Assembly: GCA_018064885.1 (NCBI GenBank)
Contig: JAGHUI010000004.1
Location: 23,014 to 87,013, forward strand
Source: Candidatus Minthosoma equi
GTDB taxonomy: Bacteria > Bacteroidota > Bacteroidia > Bacteroidales > Bacteroidaceae
Reading direction: 5' to 3'
Length of the DNA: 64,000 bases
Made by a program: the position numbers and the translations under genes. Below the pieces are notes generated by a model. The model made no database searches. It worked only from the letters and a program-made list of their open reading frames with translations, and was not told where the DNA came from. Of this stretch, positions 33,404 through 43,015 are shown one piece after another; position 1 is the stretch's first letter, and every line of letters starts with the position of its first letter.

Positions 33404-34615
33404 TTATCTTAGACGACTCTTTATATAATAATTACGTACATAAACGAAATAGAAAATAACTCCTAAAACATTCACAATGAAAGCAAACCAGAATGCAGCA
33501 GAATAACTGATGTATTCTATTGCCATACCACCGAAGAACACACCGAGTCCCATTCCCACATCCCACATGGTAAGCTGAGTGGCATTTGCCGTTCCGCGCT
33601 TATTGTTTGGCGCAAGATTTATCATCATCGTCTGCATGCCAGGCCAAATATGACCATTGCCAAGACCTATTATTATTGCAGCACCATAATAAGCTATAGG
33701 ATGCTTGATTGCAGCAAAAAGCAGATAGCCAAACACACTTACAAGAATGCCATGAGTAACATTCTCAACAACTTTGCCCTTCCTTAAAGAACGTGCGCCA
33801 ACAAGACGTGAAAGAATCAAACCGCCGCTTAACACAGCAAACCATACGCCTGTGCCAGATGTCATTCCCAATTCTTCCTTTCCGTAAATAGCAAGATAGT
33901 TAGCAAGCACTCCGTATGACAATCCGATAGTTGCCATAACAATGCCTAAGCTCCATCCTTTCAGAAGGAAAAAGCGGTCAAGCGACAGCGGATCCTTATT
34001 TGGAATGATGTCTTTCTTTGGAAAATGAACACTTGAATTGATTGCAAATCCAATGCCAGACATAAGTAAAGCTACCATGAAGATAAGTGTGAAAGATTCA
34101 CAGCCAATAACATGATGAGGCAGTTTACTCACATAATCATAAATGAGAAGTCCAATTGTTGGCGCAATAGACGTTGCGAGATTATTGCTAAGTCCATAAT
34201 ATCCAATTCCTTCTGCACGACGCTGCGGATGAAGCACATCAATAGCGCTGGTACTGTTTGCCACAGTAACAGAACCCATTGGAGCACCATGAATTGTACG
34301 AACGATAGCAAAAAGAGTAAGCGAAGTTGCAACAAGATACCCTGCAAAAAATGCAAAGAACAGGAAATAGCAAATGAGCAGAACTGCTTTGCGTGAGAAA
34401 CTATCAACAAGATATCCTGCAATAGGACGAGCAAGCAATGCCGTCAACGTATATCCTGACAAAACAAAACCAATAGTGTCTTTATCTGCTCCAAATTCTT
34501 CACTAAGATAAATCGGAAGTAACGGTGTAACTATCATGAAAGAAAAGAAAATCATGAAGTTGGCACACCAAACCTTTATGTAATTACTATTCCAAAGTCG
34601 AACAGAATTATCCAT
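33404..34615 (-). CDS. Major facilitator superfamily transporter
   Basis: 403 residues with about 12 hydrophobic helices. The region between helices 2 and 3 (RPIAGYLVDSFSRKAVL) resembles the MFS A-motif, and IGLGNGHIWPGMQT and NNKRGTANATQLTMWDVG occur in the second half. Substrate is unknown. ATG 34615 (MDNSVRLW) is preferred to an in-frame TTG at 34621. It follows the GH28 gene on the same strand by 13 bases and might therefore export or import a product of pectin breakdown, which is only a guess from context. Confidence 0.88.
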   Translation of the reverse strand: MDNSVRLWNSNYIKVWCANFMIFFSFMIVTPLLPIYLSEEFGADKDTIGFVLSGYTLTALLARPIAGYLVDSFSRKAVLLICYFLFFAFFAGYLVATSLTLFAIVRTIHGAPMGSVTVANSTSAIDVLHPQRRAEGIGYYGLSNNLATSIAPTIGLLIYDYVSKLPHHVIGCESFTLIFMVALLMSGIGFAINSSVHFPKKDIIPNKDPLSLDRFFLLKGWSLGIVMATIGLSYGVLANYLAIYGKEELGMTSGTGVWFAVLSGGLILSRLVGARSLRKGKVVENVTHGILVSVFGYLLFAAIKHPIAYYGAAIIIGLGNGHIWPGMQTMMINLAPNNKRGTANATQLTMWDVGMGLGVFFGGMAIEYISYSAAFWFAFIVNVLGVIFYFVYVRNYYIKSRLR

Positions 34616-34628
34616 TTTCAAATTTGAC

Positions 34629-35957
34629 TTATTTATGGATTCTTATACCCTCGGCATCCACACTTGTCACATTCTTTTCAATATAAATGTATGGATTGCC
34701 TTTCACAAAACCTTCACCTACACAAGGACGGCGATCATAAACTCCAGACTGCTCTGTTGCTGGTGAAGGAATCAAATCAACATCCCTGAAATAAATGTCC
34801 CGAACTTTTCCTTTTGTATCACATCCAACAAATATGCCATTTGGAGAATAACACTTCACATTCTGAAAATAGATGTCGCTCACTTCTCCGCACTTGCCTT
34901 CAGTAGCGCCCTTAGGGAAACGCCAGCCTGCATCCTTATGATTTCCAACAGCACGCGGATAGCTTGTCACATAGATAGGTTCTGCTTTTCCCCACCAGAC
35001 ATCGCTGAAGAATTGTCCTTCAACAATCATATTACTGAAAATTACATTGGTAACAGTACCTTCATCACGATTCTGAATACCCAAGCCACGATTGCTAGCA
35101 CGAATAATGCAATTGTCAAAAAGAACATGAGAGATGCTGTCCATATTCTCCGAGCCGATCTTTATGGCGCATGAGCGAGAAGTCATCACACAATTAGCAA
35201 CAACAATATCCTGGCATGGTCCGTATTTCTCATACTCACGGCGATTCTTCAAGCAGATGCAATCATCACCGCTTTCTATGAAACAGTTGCTGATGCGAAC
35301 TTTACGAGAATGATCAATATCTATGCCATCGCCATTGCGGATTTTCAGTTGGTTAAGAAGCGAGATATCATCTATAACAGCATCGTAGCATCCTATGAGA
35401 TGAACAGTCCAATACGCTCCATCCTTAATAGTCACATCATGAATTCTAAGTTTATTGACCGCCTCTAGAGTAAGCACATGCGGACGAGGATCAAACGGGC
35501 CATTAAGCGGTTTAAGTTCATAACTATCAAAGAGTTCTGCACCCATAAAATCAATACCGCTGCCATCAATAGTACCTTTGCCAGTAATAGACAGATTTTC
35601 AACACCAAGGCAATAAATCCATTTCATGCCTTCACCTTCATTGGCATAAAAAGCACTAAGATGATAGATACTTTCATCTGGACGGCACTTCAACGTGGAA
35701 TTGACATCAATATGAAAATCAATGTTGGATTTCAATTCGATAGGTCCAGCAAGGAACGTATGTCCTGTAGGAAGCAGCACCTGTCCGCCGCCATTCGCAG
35801 TACATTCGTCAATAGCCTTCTGAATAGCTTCTGCATCATCAGTCATGCCATCCCCTTTTGCACCATAGTTCATAACATTATAAACATTCTGCGCATCAAC
35901 GACAAAGAACAAAGACTGCACCACCAGAAGAAGTATTGTTGAAAAAAAATATCTCAT
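34629..35957 (-). CDS. GH28 polygalacturonase-like enzyme
   Basis: 442 residues with a signal peptide (MRYFFSTILLLVVQSLFFVV, then DAQ). A right-handed parallel beta-helix is indicated by the N-terminal NVMNYGAKGDGMTDDAEAIQ and by repeated short strands. The catalytic aspartates are in NGDGIDIDHSRKV and the ESGDDCICLKN pair; AIKIGSEN follows. It hydrolyses galacturonan or rhamnogalacturonan chains. ATG 35957 starts the signal peptide; the open frame upstream to 36062 is not supported. It is probably cotranscribed with the MFS gene. Confidence 0.9.
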   Translation of the reverse strand: MRYFFSTILLLVVQSLFFVVDAQNVYNVMNYGAKGDGMTDDAEAIQKAIDECTANGGGQVLLPTGHTFLAGPIELKSNIDFHIDVNSTLKCRPDESIYHLSAFYANEGEGMKWIYCLGVENLSITGKGTIDGSGIDFMGAELFDSYELKPLNGPFDPRPHVLTLEAVNKLRIHDVTIKDGAYWTVHLIGCYDAVIDDISLLNQLKIRNGDGIDIDHSRKVRISNCFIESGDDCICLKNRREYEKYGPCQDIVVANCVMTSRSCAIKIGSENMDSISHVLFDNCIIRASNRGLGIQNRDEGTVTNVIFSNMIVEGQFFSDVWWGKAEPIYVTSYPRAVGNHKDAGWRFPKGATEGKCGEVSDIYFQNVKCYSPNGIFVGCDTKGKVRDIYFRDVDLIPSPATEQSGVYDRRPCVGEGFVKGNPYIYIEKNVTSVDAEGIRIHK

Positions 35958-36044
35958 ATATATATAATAATGTGTAAGTGAATTATGAGTCGTGAGTTTG
36001 GGGTTGTAAATTAATAGGCAACCCCTAACAACATACAAAGTTAG

Positions 36045-36082
36045 ACAAAAAAAGAGACACACCCAAAGGATGCGTCTCTAAA
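36045..36082 (-). terminator. Terminator after the aquaporin gene
   Basis: On the minus strand AGAGACGCATCC and GGGTGTGTCTCT form a hairpin followed by seven T residues. A separate GGGGTTG/CAACCCC hairpin lies at about 35999-36025. Confidence 0.88.
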
Positions 36083-36103
36083 TCTTTATTATTTGAGAAA
36101 TAA

Positions 36104-36775
36104 TTACTTTTCCTCGCCAATAATCTTCCAGATACCAGCAGCGATGATAGCACCTACGAATGGACCAACGATGAACACCCAAATCTGCTCAAGAGCCTGA
36201 CCACCCTCGAAGATAGCAGGACCGATTGAACGAGCTGGGTTTACAGATGTACCTGTGTAGTGGATACCAACAAAGTGGATAAGAATGAGTGAAAGACCGA
36301 TTGCAAGACCAGCGAAATTGCCTGCACCCTTCTTTGCGTCTGTTGTACCGAGAACCACGAGAACAAAGATGCAAGTAAGAACGATTTCTGCAATGAGACC
36401 TACAACGACACCATGATCGCCACAAGCGTTAGCACCTGTAGTTGTGCCACCAGCAAGAAGCTGATCTGTTGAAGTGAGAGCGAAGAGAATTGCAGATCCT
36501 ATGATTGCACCAATTGTCTGGAAAACCATATAAAAACCTGCATCCTTACCGCTGATGCGCTTTGTGAGAAGGCAGCCAAGTGTGATAGCTGGATTAATGT
36601 GGCAACCAGAGATGCCACCGATTGTGTAAGCCATTGCAACAACTGCAAGACCGAATGCCATTGCTGTACCAACTACAGATGCTGTGTCAGAACCACAATT
36701 GAGAGAAACTGCTGTACCACAGCCAAGAAGTGTAAGAACCATAGTTCCCACCATTTCTGCTAAATACTTTTTCAT
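36104..36775 (-). CDS. aqpZ: Aquaporin Z-type water channel
   Basis: 223 residues, six membrane helices and two half-helices bearing both NPA boxes: CHINPAITLGCL at about residue 60 and GTSVNPARSIGPAI at about 178. The selectivity-filter arginine follows the second NPA (NPAR). His in the helix-5 segment IHFVGIHYTGTSVNPAR is as in water-selective AqpZ rather than glycerol facilitators. It is monocistronic, with a strong terminator downstream. Confidence 0.95.
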   Translation of the reverse strand: MKKYLAEMVGTMVLTLLGCGTAVSLNCGSDTASVVGTAMAFGLAVVAMAYTIGGISGCHINPAITLGCLLTKRISGKDAGFYMVFQTIGAIIGSAILFALTSTDQLLAGGTTTGANACGDHGVVVGLIAEIVLTCIFVLVVLGTTDAKKGAGNFAGLAIGLSLILIHFVGIHYTGTSVNPARSIGPAIFEGGQALEQIWVFIVGPFVGAIIAAGIWKIIGEEK

Positions 36776-36845
36776 AACTGATTAAATTTTGATTTGTTAT
36801 ACATTAATTTAATTAGAAAGCCATAATTATTGGAGCATCGCCTAA

Positions 36846-37895
36846 CTACTGCTCCAAGTGAATGATTCCACCAGTTGCAGGATCGAGCGTGAGTTTTGTT
36901 GTAGCGCCCTTATTGAAAAGTGTTGGCGCAAGCATGTCGATAGTGCCGAATTGAGCAAACGGCAATTCTCTCTCATACAACGCACCGTTCATCGTACTTA
37001 TAATAACGGTTGCCATGCTCGGCATATTATATACAAGACCAGAAATTTTTCTCTTTGCCTGATCTTTTTCTGATGGAAGAACAACAGTATGCTTGTCTTT
37101 TATAGAAAGATAATATGGTTCGCCAGCCAAATCGTCAGCATCCACGAAACCAAGTTTGCCTGAGAATCGGAAAAGAACCGACTTGTCAACATCTTCCATT
37201 GGCAGAAATGCGTATGTTTCTGAAACGTATGTTGTATCAGAATATCCAACAAACATCTGCGTAAGCGCATCCTCCTGATTGTTAAGCTCGTCAAGAACAA
37301 TCTTCAGCGATGCGCCGTCCTTTGGCATAGATTCTGCCTGACCACGCTTGATAGTGTTCTTGCTGTCCCTGATGTCCATAATTTCCTGAGCAGCAAGTTC
37401 TGCCATCTTTGCCAGCGAAGTAGCAGAAAGTATATCTTCAGTAAGATACTGTTTAGCGTCAAGACGATGACTTACAGTCTTTTGAGCTGGAAGAGAATGC
37501 TCTGCAATAGGATTTTCCGTATTCACAGCCACAAGTATTCCGCTCTTAGTCAACTGAACCATTGGAGCAACTGTCTTATCTTTCATCTTAACAGTAAACA
37601 CCTTTGTTGTATCTGGTGTACCATCTTGATAAACAGTGATATTCTTCACCTTCCATTCTGTAGAAGACTCCTTCTTAACATCGGCAACATGAAGGTAACG
37701 CTCTGCATACTTTGCAAACTCGCCAGGAGTATAAGTCACCTTAATAGCCTCCACATCAACCTTGAGAATCGTAAGCGGAAGAGCATAATTCACACCCTCC
37801 GAACCTATTCCCGGATTAAATTCAGTCACCTGTGTCTGCGCCATCATGAATGCAGATATGACACAGGACATTGCTGATAGTATAATCTTTTTCAT
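36846..37895 (-). CDS. DUF4831 family secreted protein
   Basis: 349 residues with a signal peptide (KKIILSAMSCVISAFMMA, then QTQVTEF). The segment YALPLTILKVDVEAIKVTYTPGEFAKYAERYL is the family hallmark. It is followed by KNITVYQDGTPDTTKVF and a C-terminal beta-rich domain with RKISGLVYNMPS. It is common in Bacteroidales and its function is unknown. The start overlaps the stop of the NAD(P)HX repair gene by four bases (ATGA), so the two are translationally coupled, although no functional link is known. Confidence 0.85.
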   Translation of the reverse strand: MKKIILSAMSCVISAFMMAQTQVTEFNPGIGSEGVNYALPLTILKVDVEAIKVTYTPGEFAKYAERYLHVADVKKESSTEWKVKNITVYQDGTPDTTKVFTVKMKDKTVAPMVQLTKSGILVAVNTENPIAEHSLPAQKTVSHRLDAKQYLTEDILSATSLAKMAELAAQEIMDIRDSKNTIKRGQAESMPKDGASLKIVLDELNNQEDALTQMFVGYSDTTYVSETYAFLPMEDVDKSVLFRFSGKLGFVDADDLAGEPYYLSIKDKHTVVLPSEKDQAKRKISGLVYNMPSMATVIISTMNGALYERELPFAQFGTIDMLAPTLFNKGATTKLTLDPATGGIIHLEQ

Positions 37896-39439
37896 TTAGT
37901 TTTCAATTCTTTAAATGCCTTTGGGAGGAATGCCACAATATCACTAGCTATGAGACTTTCTTCACAACCCAAATCCTCAACAGCCAAATCACCGGCAAGA
38001 CCATGCAGATACACACCCATACGAGCAGCCAGTTCCTGATTGTAACCCTGCGAGAGAAGAGCAAGAATCACGCCTGTAAGCACATCGCCGCTTCCTGCCG
38101 TTGCCATGCCCGGATTTCCTGTAATATTGAAATACACAGAACCCTCTGGCGTTACAATAGCAGAATATGCACCCTTTATAACTATATATATCTGCTGACG
38201 CACACAAAGTTCGCGAGTGCGCTCAAGTTCCTCGTACGAGTTACGGGTAGTGCTGATAAGGCCGAAAAGCTCTTTCTTATGCGGAGTGAGAATCGTCTTT
38301 CTTGGAATCTGAGCAATCCATCCGCGATGTGAGCCTATGATGTTCAGCGCATCTGCATCAATTACAGATGGGCATTTAGTCATGGTCATCTGTTCAATAA
38401 AAGCCTGTACCGTGTAGCTTCCCGTGCCAATGCCAGGACCTATAGCCATAGCATCATACATCTGAGTGTCAAACGATTGACTGAACATATTTGCATCAAC
38501 ATCCACATCAAGTATTGCCTCAGGAACTGTTGTCTGAAGAATCTGCACATTTGACTCTGGCGTGCGGACAGTCAGTTTACCCACACCTGATCTCATGCAC
38601 GACTTTGCTGATAAGATTGCAGCACCTGCCATTCCCTTCTTTCCAGCAATGAGCAGAGCATGTCCCATAGTGCCCTTATGCGCAAACTTAGAACGTGTCT
38701 TCAGTTTCCCTACGAAATCTGTCTTTTCACTCAGATTGTAAGGCGATGCCATCGACTCAGCCTGAGGCTCTATCAAACCAATATCCAAGACCTCCCATTT
38801 GCCCACAAGGCTCTCGTGTTCTGGGAAGAAGAAAGCAAGTTTCGGACAATGAATTGTAAATGTGTAAGTTGCACGAATCACATGGTTCATCACATTGTAA
38901 GTATTATCCTCCGTCATCATGCCCGAAGGAACATCAATACTTACGACAATAGCCGATGAGCTATTGATATATTTCACCACAGAAGCGAAGCCTCCATTCA
39001 GCGGACGTGAAAGTCCTGTGCCGAAAAGACCATCAATGACAAGATCGGTGCTTTCAAGCTTTGGAGGAACAAATTGCGATGTGATTTCTGTAAATTCAAT
39101 GTTATGCGCCCCAAGCAGGTTATGCTTTTCTGCCTGGAATTCAATCAGTCTCTGTCTGTTGCGCTTACAGTCAGGAGAAAGATTGTCCGATGTGTTGAAC
39201 AGATAAACATAAACCTTATAATTTGCCTCGCCCAACATTCTGGCAACAGCAAGAGCATCACCGCCATTGTTTCCTGGACCAGCAAAAATCTTCACAGGAG
39301 TGCTTGAGTCCCAGCGACTCATAATTTTATCTGCCACAGCACGAGATGCACGCTCCATCAGATCTATAGAACTGATCGGTTCATGCTCCATGGTGTAAGC
39401 ATCAATTTCTTTTAATTGCGCTGCAGTTAAAATCTTCAT
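37892..39439 (-). CDS. nnr: Bifunctional NAD(P)HX epimerase / ADP-dependent dehydratase
   Basis: 515 residues that repair hydrated NADH and NADPH. The N-terminal epimerase domain (about 1-215, YjeF_N) has the pocket VKIFAGPGNNGGDALAVARML and VIDGLFGTGLSRPL. The C-terminal ribokinase-like dehydratase (about 235-510) has KGTMGHALLIAGKKGMAGAA, the ATP-site GPGIGTG and the anion-hole ITGNPGMATAGSGDVLTGV. The length and domain order match the E. coli-type fusion. Confidence 0.94.
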   Translation of the reverse strand: MKILTAAQLKEIDAYTMEHEPISSIDLMERASRAVADKIMSRWDSSTPVKIFAGPGNNGGDALAVARMLGEANYKVYVYLFNTSDNLSPDCKRNRQRLIEFQAEKHNLLGAHNIEFTEITSQFVPPKLESTDLVIDGLFGTGLSRPLNGGFASVVKYINSSSAIVVSIDVPSGMMTEDNTYNVMNHVIRATYTFTIHCPKLAFFFPEHESLVGKWEVLDIGLIEPQAESMASPYNLSEKTDFVGKLKTRSKFAHKGTMGHALLIAGKKGMAGAAILSAKSCMRSGVGKLTVRTPESNVQILQTTVPEAILDVDVDANMFSQSFDTQMYDAMAIGPGIGTGSYTVQAFIEQMTMTKCPSVIDADALNIIGSHRGWIAQIPRKTILTPHKKELFGLISTTRNSYEELERTRELCVRQQIYIVIKGAYSAIVTPEGSVYFNITGNPGMATAGSGDVLTGVILALLSQGYNQELAARMGVYLHGLAGDLAVEDLGCEESLIASDIVAFLPKAFKELKTK

Positions 39440-39592
39440 ATTTAGCTAAACGAAGAACTCGAGTTAATCTTCATTGTGCAAAAATAATAAATATGTATTA
39501 AAATTTATATATAAAATTGCCAAAAACTTGTTATCTGTTGAAAAAAACAAGATAAATATTTACAAATTTTCTCCAAACTTGTGATTTTTGTG

Positions 39593-39600
39593 TAACTTTG
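39593..39600 (+). promoter_or_regulatory. -7 element of hpt
   Basis: TAACTTTG followed by CATC, 29 bases before the ATG of hpt. Confidence 0.7.
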
Positions 39601-39628
39601 CATCAGTTTATTGACAATCTAAACCACA

Positions 39629-40159
39629 ATGATACAGATATTGGACAAGCAGTTCGATTTGTTTATCACTCGCGAACAAATCGATCGCGATATAACTGCA
39701 ATTGCAGAAAAGATTAATGCCGACTATGCAGAACGAAAGCCGCTTCTCATCGGAACACTCAATGGCGCTTTCATCTTCGCTGCCGACCTCGTTCGAAAGC
39801 TTAACTTTGAACATGAAATCCAATTCACAAAAATCTCATCCTACGATGGAATGGACACAACTGGCGAAGTGAAGGAGCTCATAGGCCTCACTGTTGATAT
39901 TACCGGTCGCGACGTGATCATTGTAGAAGACATCATCGACACTGGAACCACTATGTCTCACCTCGTTCCGCAGCTCAAGGCAAAAGGAGCGCGCAGCGTG
40001 GAAATTGCAGCACTCCTCATGAAGCCAGGCAAACTCAAAGTTCCTCTTGATGTGAAGTATTGCGCAATGGAAATTCCTAACGAATTTATCGTTGGATATG
40101 GTCTCGACTACGACAACTACGGTCGCAACTATGCCGACATCTATGTAGTGAAGGAATAA
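39629..40159 (+). CDS. hpt: Hypoxanthine phosphoribosyltransferase
   Basis: 176 residues of the type I PRTase fold. The PRPP loop is VIIVEDIIDTGTTMSHL. LIGTLNGAFIFAADLVR forms the first loop and YCAMEIPNEFIVGYGLDYDNYGRNY the purine-binding and C-terminal hood. It salvages hypoxanthine or guanine to the monophosphate with PRPP. It heads a run of housekeeping genes (adk, obgE, yfiH), with 90 bases to adk. Confidence 0.95.
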   Translation: MIQILDKQFDLFITREQIDRDITAIAEKINADYAERKPLLIGTLNGAFIFAADLVRKLNFEHEIQFTKISSYDGMDTTGEVKELIGLTVDITGRDVIIVEDIIDTGTTMSHLVPQLKAKGARSVEIAALLMKPGKLKVPLDVKYCAMEIPNEFIVGYGLDYDNYGRNYADIYVVKE

Positions 40160-40249
40160 CAAAACTGTTGCAAAGCAATTGAACTTGCAGGTTAAGACTA
40201 TTAATGAAAACATCTGTATATTAAAAAATTATCATCATAAATAAAACAC

Positions 40250-40831
40250 ATGAAGAATATCATTATCTTTGGTGCTCCAGGCTCAGGCAAGGGCACTTAC
40301 AGCGACGAAATCGTTGCTAAGTACGGAATGGGTCACATCTCAACAGGCGATGTGCTCCGCGGTGAAATCAAGAACGGTACAGAACTCGGCAAGATTGCAA
40401 ATGGCTACATCGACAACGGCCAGCTCATCCCAGACGAGCTCATGATTGACATCCTAGCAAAGACATACGACGCACTTCCAAAGGGTCAGGGCGTTATCTT
40501 CGACGGTTTCCCACGCACTATCGCTCAGGCAGACGCTCTCAAGAAGATGCTTGCTGAGCGCGGCGACGACATGGGCATGATGATCGAGCTCGTTGTAGGC
40601 GAGGACATCCTCATGGCACGTCTTCTCAACCGTGCAAAGGAGCAGGGCCGTGCAGACGACAACGAGGAGACAATCAAGAAGCGCTTCGAAGTATATCACA
40701 ATCAGACAGCTCCACTCGCTGAGTGGTTCGAGAAGGAAGGCATGCGCAACACTTTCGAGTGGGCAAAGAACCCTTCTAAGGAGCAGATGCTCGCTGAAAT
40801 CTTCGCTGCTATCGATGCCAAGAATGCTTAA
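40250..40831 (+). CDS. adk: Adenylate kinase (short form)
   Basis: 193 residues. It interconverts ATP, ADP and AMP. The P-loop is IFGAPGSGKGTYSDEI, the AMP site includes HISTGDVLRGEI and IFDGFPRTIAQADAL, and the short lid GRADDNEETIKKRFEVY replaces the long zinc-type lid. Codon use is biased toward favoured codons (GGT, AAG, CTC), consistent with high expression. Confidence 0.97.
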   Translation: MKNIIIFGAPGSGKGTYSDEIVAKYGMGHISTGDVLRGEIKNGTELGKIANGYIDNGQLIPDELMIDILAKTYDALPKGQGVIFDGFPRTIAQADALKKMLAERGDDMGMMIELVVGEDILMARLLNRAKEQGRADDNEETIKKRFEVYHNQTAPLAEWFEKEGMRNTFEWAKNPSKEQMLAEIFAAIDAKNA

Positions 40832-40903
40832 TTAGTGACGAGCCGGGACATCTAGCCAAACGATTCCCTGCACTCTAATCATTAATTAAACTTCAAAGAC
40901 ATT

Positions 40904-42097
40904 ATGGCACAACAGACAAATTTCATTGACTACGTAAAAATCTATTGTCGCTCGGGACGAGGCGGACGAGGTTCCACCCACATGCACCGTGCAAAGTACC
41001 TTCCTAAGGGAGGACCAGACGGAGGCAATGGCGGACGAGGTGGCCATGTCATTCTTCGTGGCAACCGCAACTACTGGACACTCCTCCATCTTCGCTACGA
41101 TCGTCACATCCATGCAGAGCATGGCGGCAATGGATCTAAAAGCAAATCAACCGGTAAGCAAGGCGCTGACAAATACATTGAAGTGCCTTGCGGAACCGCA
41201 GTATATGATGCAGAGACAGGCGAATTCATCTGCGAGGTAACCCAGCATGAGCAGGAAGTGATTCTGCTCAAAGGCGGTCGCGGAGGTCTCGGCAATTTCA
41301 ACTTTGCCACTCCTACCAACAAAGCACCGCGCTACGCACAGCCAGGAGAGCCTATGCAGGAACGCGCCGTTATTCTTGAGCTCAAGCTTCTCGCCGACGT
41401 TGGACTTGTAGGTTTCCCAAATGCAGGAAAATCCACACTCGTCAATGCCCTCTCGTCAGCAAAGCCAAAGATCGGCAACTACCCCTTCACCACTCTCGAG
41501 CCATCACTCGGCATCGTGCAGTATCGTGAAGGACGCTCATTCGTCATTGCCGACATCCCTGGAATCATCGAAGGAGCAAGCGAAGGACGCGGACTCGGTC
41601 TCCGTTTCCTCCGTCACATCGAGCGCAACTCTCTGCTGCTCTTCATGGTACCAGCTGATACTGAGGATATTCGCCATGAATACGAGGTTCTGCTCAACGA
41701 ACTCGGACAGTTCAATCCAGACCTTCTCGACAAGGGGCGCGTGCTTGCCATCACAAAGTGCGACCTCCTCGGACAAGACGAAGAGCTTCTCAGCATGCTC
41801 AAAGAAGGACTCCCAGACGATGTGCCAATCGTGTTCATCAGCGCTGTAGCCAACCAGGGACTTCAGGAACTCAAAGACATCCTTTGGAAAGAGATGAACA
41901 GCGAAAGCAACAAGATTGCTGCCATCAACACCTCTGAGTCCATCATCCATGCGCCAAAGACCTTTGCCTACCTCGACGACTTCTCTGACGAAGACGACGA
42001 AGGCTGGGGTGATGAAGAAGATGCCGATGACGACATCGAATTCATTGACGAAGACGAGATTGAAGACCTTGACGAGGACGAATTTGAATACACATAA
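40904..42097 (+). CDS. obgE: Ribosome-assembly GTPase ObgE
   Basis: 397 residues. The N-terminal Obg fold (1-160) is glycine-rich ([20 protein letters not shown] and [18 protein letters not shown]). The G domain has G1 [10 protein letters not shown]3 [16 protein letters not shown] and G4 TKCD. The usual Asn/Thr-Lys-x-Asp spacing is kept. The C-terminal tail (about 350-397) is extremely acidic, with [16 protein letters not shown] and [14 protein letters not shown]. It acts in 50S subunit maturation and stress control. The yfiH gene begins eight bases later. Confidence 0.96.
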   Translation: MAQQTNFIDYVKIYCRSGRGGRGSTHMHRAKYLPKGGPDGGNGGRGGHVILRGNRNYWTLLHLRYDRHIHAEHGGNGSKSKSTGKQGADKYIEVPCGTAVYDAETGEFICEVTQHEQEVILLKGGRGGLGNFNFATPTNKAPRYAQPGEPMQERAVILELKLLADVGLVGFPNAGKSTLVNALSSAKPKIGNYPFTTLEPSLGIVQYREGRSFVIADIPGIIEGASEGRGLGLRFLRHIERNSLLLFMVPADTEDIRHEYEVLLNELGQFNPDLLDKGRVLAITKCDLLGQDEELLSMLKEGLPDDVPIVFISAVANQGLQELKDILWKEMNSESNKIAAINTSESIIHAPKTFAYLDDFSDEDDEGWGDEEDADDDIEFIDEDEIEDLDEDEFEYT

Positions 42098-42105
42098 GTC
42101 AATAT

Positions 42106-42801
42106 ATGCACATATATTCCACACCAGAACATATCACCGCCTTCTCCACAACAAGAGAAGGCGATGTTGTTGTTAACATACCCCGACTAATCATGCCCCA
42201 TCATCAGGTGCATGGAACAACAACAGTCATTGTCAACGAAGAATTTCTCGCCAAGAATCCCCTGGAGCAAGCACTCCAGATAGATGGCGTGGATGCACTC
42301 AGCACCAACCTTTCTAACATTTGTATTGCAGTCAAGACAGCCGACTGCGTGCCTGTTCTCCTATGGGATGAAACAGCGCACGTCATCTCTGCGGTTCATG
42401 CCGGATGGAAAGGCACCCTCCAGCGCATTGTCGAGGCAAACATCGATGTTCTCATCTCTACCTACGGCATCAATCCCGCCAACCTTCACGCCATCATAGG
42501 TCCATGCATTGGTCCTGAAAGCTTTGAGGTAGGCGACGAAGTTTACGATCTCTTTGCCCAGCACGGATTCCCAATGGATATCCTTGCCAAGCGCTATCCC
42601 GACTCTCGCAATCTAGAAGCAGAGAAATGGCACATTGATCTATGGGAATGCAATCGCGGACAGCTACTGAGCAAAGGCGTCAAACCAGAAAACATTCACG
42701 TTTCCGGCATTGACACCTTCACAAACTACGACCGCTTCTTCTCCGCACGACGCAAGTTCAACGGACGGATAATAAACGGAATCATGCAAACCTCAAAGTA
42801 A
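42106..42801 (+). CDS. yfiH: YfiH/LACC1 family multicopper-type purine nucleoside enzyme
   Basis: 231 residues. The family has been reassigned from polyphenol oxidase to purine nucleoside phosphorylase/adenosine deaminase activity, and YfiH is also linked to peptidoglycan editing. Zinc and catalytic residues are visible: His in MPHQVHG-like MPHHQVHGTT, Cys in KTADCVPVLL, His in AVHAGWKGTL, then IGPCIGPESFEVG. It starts eight bases after obgE and is the last gene of that run, followed by a strong terminator. Confidence 0.93.
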   Translation: MHIYSTPEHITAFSTTREGDVVVNIPRLIMPHHQVHGTTTVIVNEEFLAKNPLEQALQIDGVDALSTNLSNICIAVKTADCVPVLLWDETAHVISAVHAGWKGTLQRIVEANIDVLISTYGINPANLHAIIGPCIGPESFEVGDEVYDLFAQHGFPMDILAKRYPDSRNLEAEKWHIDLWECNRGQLLSKGVKPENIHVSGIDTFTNYDRFFSARRKFNGRIINGIMQTSK

Positions 42802-42820
42802 TCAGCATTCCCCAAAAAGC

Positions 42821-42861
42821 AAACCCTGCATAGCATCCAAACTATGCAGGGTTTTATTTTT
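42821..42861 (+). terminator. Terminator after yfiH
   Basis: ACCCTGCATAG and CTATGCAGGGT pair perfectly around an 8-base loop, with T-rich sequence following. Confidence 0.92.
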
Positions 42862-42921
42862 TCTTTCAAAGCACAAAATCGTAATGCTTTGATTTTCCAC
42901 ATCTTGTAAACATTCAAAATC

Positions 42922-43005
42922 ATCATTCCGTAATTACTCCCAGCATTACGGGGAAATGCATCATTGCATTATGGAGAAACGCTGCACAGCATTACGAGGT
43001 AATGC
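42922..43005 (+). repeat. ATTACGAGGTAATGC array, 23-bp spacing (copy 3)
   Basis: ATTACGGGGAAATGC (42945), ATTATGGAGAAACGC (42968) and ATTACGAGGTAATGC (42991) start exactly 23 bases apart; a weaker TAATTACTCC unit precedes them. It lies between the yfiH terminator and the convergent PTPS-like gene. It has the same core and spacing as the arrays at 10312 and 21769. Confidence 0.8.
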
Positions 43006-43015
43006 AACCGGAAAT